DNA of 64,000 nucleotides from UBA11957 sp963603285 (GTDB lineage Bacteria > Bacillota > Clostridia > Lachnospirales > Lachnospiraceae). The notes below the pieces were generated by a model, which searched no databases, was not told the origin of the DNA, and saw only the letters and a program-made list of their open reading frames with translations. Position 1 is the stretch's first letter. Every line of letters starts with the position of its first letter. This document shows positions 59,510 through 64,000 of the stretch, piece by piece. Position numbers and translations under genes: made by a program. The DNA is taken from contig CAVCMG010000006.1 of NCBI GenBank assembly GCA_963603285.1, positions 1 through 64,000 on the forward strand, written 5' to 3'.

Positions 59510-59653
59510 AATTTTCTCCTCTTTTGCTGGTTACCTGGTTGCCTTTATCAACATTTACAGCTTGCGCCGCAAATGAAAATTCATACTTTATTCTTCCCGG
59601 ACAGACAATACCTCCGGATAACAGATCGCATTTTCATCTGGAAAATACTTTCT

Positions 59654-60514
59654 CTATTCTACATGCTTATGGGTAAACAGATGATCCTGACAGTATTCAT
59701 AGTTACCCTTACAACGGGAACAGTAGCGGAATTCCAGATTCGGATCGTCAAGCTCTGTCCGTCCGCACACCGCACATCTGTGGATCGGGCCATTGCCCTG
59801 CGCACCGCGGCCGGCATTTCCCATATTGACCGCTTTCTTAAACTGCTGCTTTCTGTGGATCTCCCGCGGATCGATCCGGCGGTAATTTCTCGTCATCAGG
59901 AAATAGATCAGCACATTCATCAGCGAGCATACGATCACGATACGGGTGGCAAAATTGCCCCGGACCATATCGTACAGAAGATACGCAATATCCAGCCATG
60001 CCAGATATTTGATCTTCAGCGGAATAATAAAATACAGCATGACCTGCATATCCGGATAGGTCATCGCAAATCCGAGGAAGATCGACAGACTGATATAATA
60101 CGTAGAAAAAGCAGAGCCGAAAGCACCCAGGGCTACCGGCCCGCCATACATGATCCACAGTACACCGTACAGAATAAAAGCGCCGATGATCGTCCAGAAG
60201 ATGCCGCCAAAAATATATACATTATAGCGGAAGGTTCCCCATGTATTTTCCAGGGATGTACCGATGGAATAATAGAAAAACAGCATGATCACCGTAAAAA
60301 TATTCAGACTGGACGGCGGCACCAAAAGCCAGCTCACCAGACGCCAGATCTGGCCATGCAGGATATAATAGGGATCCAGAAAAAGATAACTGGTCAGATT
60401 GCCTCCGGCAAATTCCAGCACATAGCCAAGAATATAGGTTGCTATAATATATAACGTCAGATTCCGGATCGCCAGATGTCCGAACTTTCGTTCCATTCGA
60501 TTTAACAGCTTCAT
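59654..60514 (-). CDS. rhomboid-like membrane protein with C-terminal zinc finger
   Basis: The 286-residue protein has about six helices in the rhomboid order (LTLYIIATYILGYVLEF, then GQIWRLVSWLLVPP and ENTWGTFRYNVYIFGGI, the W-R and rhomboid-loop segments). The region where active rhomboids have GxSG reads ALGAFGSAFSTYY, and the partner His is not obvious, so it may be an inactive pseudoprotease. After a Lys-rich linker, CAVCGRTE and YCSRCKGNYEYCQDHLFTHKH form a zinc-finger-like end. GGGAGG lies 5 bases before the ATG. A consensus promoter with a 140-base leader drives it. Confidence 0.65.
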   Translation of the reverse strand: MKLLNRMERKFGHLAIRNLTLYIIATYILGYVLEFAGGNLTSYLFLDPYYILHGQIWRLVSWLLVPPSSLNIFTVIMLFFYYSIGTSLENTWGTFRYNVYIFGGIFWTIIGAFILYGVLWIMYGGPVALGAFGSAFSTYYISLSIFLGFAMTYPDMQVMLYFIIPLKIKYLAWLDIAYLLYDMVRGNFATRIVIVCSLMNVLIYFLMTRNYRRIDPREIHRKQQFKKAVNMGNAGRGAQGNGPIHRCAVCGRTELDDPNLEFRYCSRCKGNYEYCQDHLFTHKHVE

Positions 60515-60663
60515 ACAGCCTCCCGTTTTACTTTTTCAGTCATATCACAAGATCGTTGTGTAAAGTATCCGCTCTGCGATCCGCAGTTTTGCATATATAT
60601 GCAGCTTTTCACAGATTTTCGAACTTTTATACACTGTCGCGGCATTTTCTTCACAATAGAAAT

Positions 60664-60692
60664 ATTATACGATTGCCCCCTGTCTTTGTCAA
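60664..60692 (-). promoter_or_regulatory. consensus promoter of the rhomboid-like gene
   Basis: On the minus strand a perfect TTGACA (60692-60687) and a perfect TATAAT (60669-60664) are separated by 17 bases. It is the best sigma-70 type promoter I see in the window. The leader carries a CTGCG/CGCAG hairpin and a TGCATATATATGCA dyad. Confidence 0.85.
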
Positions 60693-60707
60693 TTTTTTTG
60701 CGCATGC

Positions 60708-60736
60708 TTTACATTTTGTACGGTTTTCAGTATACT
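60708..60736 (+). promoter_or_regulatory. predicted promoter of aroC
   Basis: TTTACA (60708-60713), a 17-base spacer and TATACT (60731-60736) point rightwards, starting 15 bases from the divergent consensus promoter. The 120-base leader contains a GCTGTGC/GCACAGC hairpin. Confidence 0.7.
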
Positions 60737-60860
60737 TTTTACCAGACTATATATGCATTTTATGAAAGAAAGGATATATCTATCCGCCATATATAAAGCT
60801 GTGCACCTCTACTTTTACAGCACAGCGGTACACGGATATTTATAAAAGGACTATACCACT

Positions 60861-61958
60861 ATGGCTGGCTCATCATTTGGCAACCTTTTCCGTATCACAA
60901 CCTGGGGCGAATCCCACGGCAAAGGCGTCGGCGTTGTCGTCGACGGCTGTCCGGCAGGACTTCCCCTGACCGAAGCCGATATCCAGCAGTATCTGAACCG
61001 CCGCAAACCGGGACAGAGCCGCTTTTCCACCCCGCGCAAGGAGGACGATGCCGTAGAAATCCTCTCCGGCATTTTCGAGGGTCGCACCACCGGCACCCCG
61101 ATCTCCATGGCCGTCTACAATAAAACCCAGCGTTCCCAGGATTACTCCGAGATTGCATCCTATTACCGCCCCGGCCATGCCGACTATACCTTCGATGAAA
61201 AATACGGTTTCCGCGACTACCGCGGCGGCGGACGCTCCTCCGGCAGAGAAACCATCGGCCGTGTGGCAGGCGGCGCTGTAGCCGCAAAGCTTCTCGGCGA
61301 GCTCGGTATCCGGCTGCAGGCATACGCTAAAGCCATCGGCCCCGTCACCTGCAAAACCTTTGACGCCGAAGAAATCTGGAACAACAGCCTCTACATGCCC
61401 GATGCAGGCGCAGCCGCCAGAGCCCGGGACTACTTAAATACCTGCATGGAACAGAAAGACTCCGCCGGTGGCATCATCGAATGCATCGTCGACGGCCTCC
61501 CCGCCGGTCTTGGCGATCCCGTCTTTGAAAAGCTAAGTGCCAGCCTCGCCAGAGCCATCTGCTCCATCGGCGCTGTCAAAGGCTTCGAAATCGGCGACGG
61601 CTTTGCCGCTGCCACAGCCAAAGGATCCACTAACAACGACGCCTTCCACATGACCTCCGACGGCCATGTAGAAAAGCTCACCAACCACGCCGGAGGCATC
61701 CTCGGCGGAATCTCCGATGGCAGCCGCCTCACCTTACGCGTCGCCATCAAACCCACCCCGTCCATCGCCTCCCCCCAGCAGACCGTCAACCGCTCGGGCG
61801 AAGACATCACCTGCGAAATCAAAGGCCGCCACGACCCCATCATCGTCCCCCGCGCCGTCGTAGTCGTAGAGTCCATGACCGCCCTAGTCCTCGCCGACGC
61901 CCTCCTCATGGGCATGAGCGCCAAACTGGACAACGTGAAAAAAGTCTGGGGCAAATAA
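60861..61958 (+). CDS. aroC: chorismate synthase
   Basis: The 365-residue protein has the AroC signatures: GESHGKGVGVVVDGCPAG near the N-terminus, RRKPGQSRFSTPRKEDD, GRTTGTPI, DYRGGGRSSGRETIGRVAGGA and the closing RHDPIIVPRAVVVVESM. It removes phosphate from 5-enolpyruvylshikimate 3-phosphate using reduced FMN. It is a single gene, not in an aro cluster. The 3' half has a markedly higher GC content and C-ending codons. AGGA lies 10 bases before the ATG. Confidence 0.96.
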   Translation: MAGSSFGNLFRITTWGESHGKGVGVVVDGCPAGLPLTEADIQQYLNRRKPGQSRFSTPRKEDDAVEILSGIFEGRTTGTPISMAVYNKTQRSQDYSEIASYYRPGHADYTFDEKYGFRDYRGGGRSSGRETIGRVAGGAVAAKLLGELGIRLQAYAKAIGPVTCKTFDAEEIWNNSLYMPDAGAAARARDYLNTCMEQKDSAGGIIECIVDGLPAGLGDPVFEKLSASLARAICSIGAVKGFEIGDGFAAATAKGSTNNDAFHMTSDGHVEKLTNHAGGILGGISDGSRLTLRVAIKPTPSIASPQQTVNRSGEDITCEIKGRHDPIIVPRAVVVVESMTALVLADALLMGMSAKLDNVKKVWGK

Positions 61959-61961
61959 ACA

Positions 61962-62199
61962 GGATAAAAACGGCAGTGGCCGCTCGTCCGCAGGAAAGGG
62001 GTATATATCCTCTGCCAAACGATCAAAGTGCGCTTTTAGCAAGAAATGAGATCCCATGCTTACGTAGACTTCGCGCGAGCCCGCTTTAGCGAGCGCGATT
62101 ATGTCGAAGTTAGCATGTAGCTCATTTTTGCGTTGCACTTGTTTTGCAGAGGATATATACCCCTTTCCTGCGGACGAGCGGCCACTGCCGTTTTTATCC
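61962..62199. repeat. long inverted repeat element B (54-nt perfect arms)
   Basis: The arms 61962-62015 and 62146-62199 are perfect inverted copies over 54 bases, from GGATAAAAACGG to TATATATCCTCTGC. Further paired pieces continue inwards, for example CATGCTTACG/GTTAGCATG, ACTTCG/CGAAGT, and an apical CGCGCGAGC/GAGCGCG hairpin near 62072-62098. The whole 238-base unit folds into one giant hairpin. It starts 4 bases after the aroC stop and ends 13 bases before the stop of the convergent lactonase gene. Confidence 0.9.
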
Positions 62200-62211
62200 G
62201 TCCGTCTTATT

Positions 62212-63270
62212 CTACTCTTCTTCCAGCTTAGTAATCAGAATACAGTTCGGCGTCTCAATCTCCAACGGTTTCCCCTTCATCATGATCACATTATTCTCAT
62301 AATCAATCACAAACGTCGTAATACTGTTCGACTCATGATTCACCACCGCCATATGCTTTCCATCCGGGAACACCATAATATCCTTCGGATACGCCCCGCT
62401 CGTCGGCAGACAGAACTCCGGTGTCAGCATACCCGTCTCTTCATCAATCTCAAACATCGTCGTCGAATTAATACCCGCCGTCGTACAGAACAGATGCTTT
62501 CCGTCCGGTGCCAGCGTGATCGCCTCCGCCGCATCATGCCGCGGATCCACTTCACCGAGGATCGTACTCACACTCTGGATGCGCTCAAAAAATACATTCT
62601 TGTCATCACTGCTGTAACGGTACACATCAATCTTTCTCGCCAGCTCACAGATCACATACGCAAACTTGCCCGTCTTGTCAAATACCAGCTCCCGCGGTCC
62701 CGATTCCAGATCACAGCGCAGGATATCTACCAGCAAAAGCTTGTCCTTTGCCTTGTTAAACTTATATACCTTAACCTGATCGATACCGTTATCCACCGCA
62801 CATAAAAAGCGGTTATCCGGCGTCGATACCACGCAGCTGACACGCGGCCGGAAATTACGCTCTGCCACAGAGCCCAGCCCCTTATGGAACACACCGGCCA
62901 CAACACTGCCCAGACGTCCGTCCTTATGGGTATGTACCACCGTCACCTTACCGTCATGGTAACCGGCCACATTCAGATACTGCCCCTTGGCATCCACCGA
63001 CAGGTAACAGCCTCTCATACCATCTATATCAACCTTATTGATCAGCTCAAGATCACCATCCCTGAGAATCCGGAATACCGCTACACCCTCATCTGCGATC
63101 GAATACAGATACTTTTTATTCCTGGACTGCACAACATAGGATGAATTATTGATCGGCACGACCTTGCGCTCTGTCAGCGTACCTTCCTCCACATTCACAT
63201 CACAGATATGAATACCGATACTGCTGCCATGCGTGTATGTCCCCACATACGCTACATATCTTTCGCTCAT
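62212..63270 (-). CDS. lactonase family beta-propeller protein (6-phosphogluconolactonase-like)
   Basis: The 352-residue protein matches the YbhE/Pgl-type seven-bladed propeller: YVAYVGTYTHGSSIGIHICDV at the N-terminus, repeated blade units such as GQYLNVAGYHDGKVTV, RPRVSCVVSTPDNRFLCAVDNGIDQVKVY, FDKTGKFAYVICE and AEAITLAPDGKHLFCT. Family members hydrolyse 6-phosphogluconolactone or other lactones; no pentose-phosphate genes lie near, so the substrate is open. GGAGG lies 9-10 bases before the ATG. It converges on aroC across inverted repeat element B. Confidence 0.82.
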   Translation of the reverse strand: MSERYVAYVGTYTHGSSIGIHICDVNVEEGTLTERKVVPINNSSYVVQSRNKKYLYSIADEGVAVFRILRDGDLELINKVDIDGMRGCYLSVDAKGQYLNVAGYHDGKVTVVHTHKDGRLGSVVAGVFHKGLGSVAERNFRPRVSCVVSTPDNRFLCAVDNGIDQVKVYKFNKAKDKLLLVDILRCDLESGPRELVFDKTGKFAYVICELARKIDVYRYSSDDKNVFFERIQSVSTILGEVDPRHDAAEAITLAPDGKHLFCTTAGINSTTMFEIDEETGMLTPEFCLPTSGAYPKDIMVFPDGKHMAVVNHESNSITTFVIDYENNVIMMKGKPLEIETPNCILITKLEEE

Positions 63271-63361
63271 TCTAAAAGCCCTCCTTGATGCAAAACATAG
63301 CTTATTGTCATTTTACCATACCCCCCGGCAAATCACAATGTATGCACTCTGAAATTTTTCA

Positions 63362-64000
63362 TCAACTCAGCCGTCTGGCCAGCCACGAACGATGCACCTT
63401 CATCGCCCCCACCGGACAGAATTCCTGACAACAGAAGCAGCGGATACATTTTCCGGTATCGATCACCGGCTTTTTCTCCTGCATATGGATCGCCTTTGCC
63501 GGACAGATCTGGCGGCACTTTTCACAGCCGATACACTGCTCCTTCTCCGGCACCGGCCGCGCCTTCAGAATCCGGCGCACCAGCGGCAGGGCAAACTGTG
63601 GCACGATCGACGAAAATTCGATACTGTCCAGCTTTGTGATATTCTGATAATCCTCCACAACGTATGACGCAGGATCCCCGACGATCCGCAGGTCAGAAAG
63701 ACTCATACTGCCAAGCCCTCTTTGTGCTGCCGCAACGATCGTAGGCACCTGCTCCGGCGAAAGGCTGATCAGATGCGCACATAAAAGATCCAGTCCGTAC
63801 GGATCCTCCGATGCCAGAAGCGCACCGATATGGCGCGGCGTACCGCTGGTCGGCCCGTTACCCTCCATACCCACGACGGCATCGGTCAGATACAGCCGCG
63901 GCTTTAAGCAGGTATTCAGATCGATCAGCATATCGGCAAAATCGGCATGCTTCGGAAAACGGAAATGATACTCCGGCTTCATCGTGCCGGGGATCACACC
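63362..64000 (-). CDS. DUF362 protein with 4Fe-4S ferredoxin domain (5' end outside window)
   Basis: The visible 212 residues are the C-terminal part of a DUF362 protein: MKPEYHFRFPKHADFADMLIDLN, then DAVVGMEGNGPTSGTPRHIG, and a two-cluster ferredoxin domain with CIGCEKCRQICPAKAIHM and CIRCFCCQEFCPVGAM. The reading frame runs off the right edge, and full family members have about 150 more residues before this point, so the ATG at 63997 is internal. The role of DUF362-ferredoxin proteins is not established; electron transfer is likely. Confidence 0.85.
   Translation of the reverse strand, partial: GVIPGTMKPEYHFRFPKHADFADMLIDLNTCLKPRLYLTDAVVGMEGNGPTSGTPRHIGALLASEDPYGLDLLCAHLISLSPEQVPTIVAAAQRGLGSMSLSDLRIVGDPASYVVEDYQNITKLDSIEFSSIVPQFALPLVRRILKARPVPEKEQCIGCEKCRQICPAKAIHMQEKKPVIDTGKCIRCFCCQEFCPVGAMKVHRSWLARRLS

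Noticed and set aside
59510..59653. Lysine riboswitch before lysA
   Set aside because: The gap is 144 bases, shorter than the element, and no matching set of stems or conserved motifs is visible.
58397..60454. 685-codon plus-strand frame across lysA and the rhomboid-like gene
   Set aside because: It spans two recognised opposite-strand genes and the gap between them, and its composition is that of an antisense frame.
60511..60705. 64-codon minus-strand frame before the rhomboid-like gene
   Set aside because: It overlaps the promoter and leader, has no ribosome site and overlaps the real start; it is probably chance.
61962..62199. Classical MITE or IS remnant
   Set aside because: I see no flanking target duplication and no transposase remnant. 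The extended internal pairing fits an RNA hairpin at least as well, so I left the type open as a repeat.
61884..62805. Two frames (minus 61884-62138, plus 62101-62805) that share an 18-residue peptide
   Set aside because: The shared peptide comes from the two arms of inverted repeat element B being read on opposite strands; the rest of each frame is antisense or noncoding.

Overview
The window looks like a chromosome segment of an anaerobic Firmicute of the class Clostridia, most likely a gut Lachnospiraceae. The reasons are the SCIFF peptide and radical-SAM maturase pair (scfA, scfB) beside a TIGR04086 membrane protein, the conserved order scfB-secDF-recJ-apt-relA-MBL hydrolase-hemZ-hisS-aspS, strong GGAGG ribosome sites, several GTG and TTG starts, and a B12-independent glycyl radical diol dehydratase. 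I see no rRNA, tRNA, CRISPR array, transposase or prophage gene. The family is an inference from gene content; no species can be named.

Layout. 1-7.3 kb: terminators, a flavin-reductase-like protein, two unknown membrane proteins, a U32-like protein, a cytidylate-kinase-like protein, a DUF362 protein and a MATE exporter. 7.3-12.1 kb: a metabolic module with two paralogous LysR regulators and the plus-strand set RraA aldolase, YkvI-type permease, RraA aldolase. Near-identical terminators lie at 8236-8277 and 12023-12065. 12.1-14.2 kb: an AT-rich accessory patch with a DUF4258/YgiT-zinc-finger toxin-antitoxin-like pair, whose toxin frame carries an in-frame amber codon, and an XRE regulator overlapping a DUF6773 gene with a clear dyad operator. 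14.3-16.3 kb: an orphan ABC substrate-binding lipoprotein and a DUF11-type protein.

16.4-39.9 kb: a long minus-strand housekeeping run. From its upstream end it reads scfA, scfB, secDF, recJ, apt, relA, an MBL hydrolase, hemZ, an HD-GYP protein, hisS, aspS, a zinc-ribbon/YARHG protein, hisC, a small export protein, an RluA-type pseudouridine synthase, a large exported protein, asnS and nfo. It joins stringent response, purine salvage, Sec secretion, heme synthesis and aminoacyl-tRNA synthesis. Internal hairpins and promoters divide it into several transcription units. The SCIFF precursor has its own promoter and terminator, and the maturase has a second promoter and a terminator-like leader hairpin.

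40-51.6 kb: envelope and repair genes: YdcF, a trigger-factor-like lipoprotein, an amidase, a lipid kinase, a glycosyltransferase, MutY, a HAD phosphatase, an L,D-transpeptidase with a Ser/Lys heptad tail, an HtrA protease and a small exported protein. 51.7-57 kb: an orphan HPr-kinase-fold protein, a stand-alone glycyl radical diol dehydratase, and an ECF sigma/membrane anti-sigma-like pair with a possible autoregulated promoter. 57-64 kb: a PflX-type radical SAM protein, lysA, a rhomboid-like zinc-finger protein, aroC, a beta-propeller lactonase and a DUF362 ferredoxin-like protein cut by the window end. Two very large inverted repeats (58067-58215 and 61962-62199) sit in gene-free gaps here and are the least explained structures in the window.
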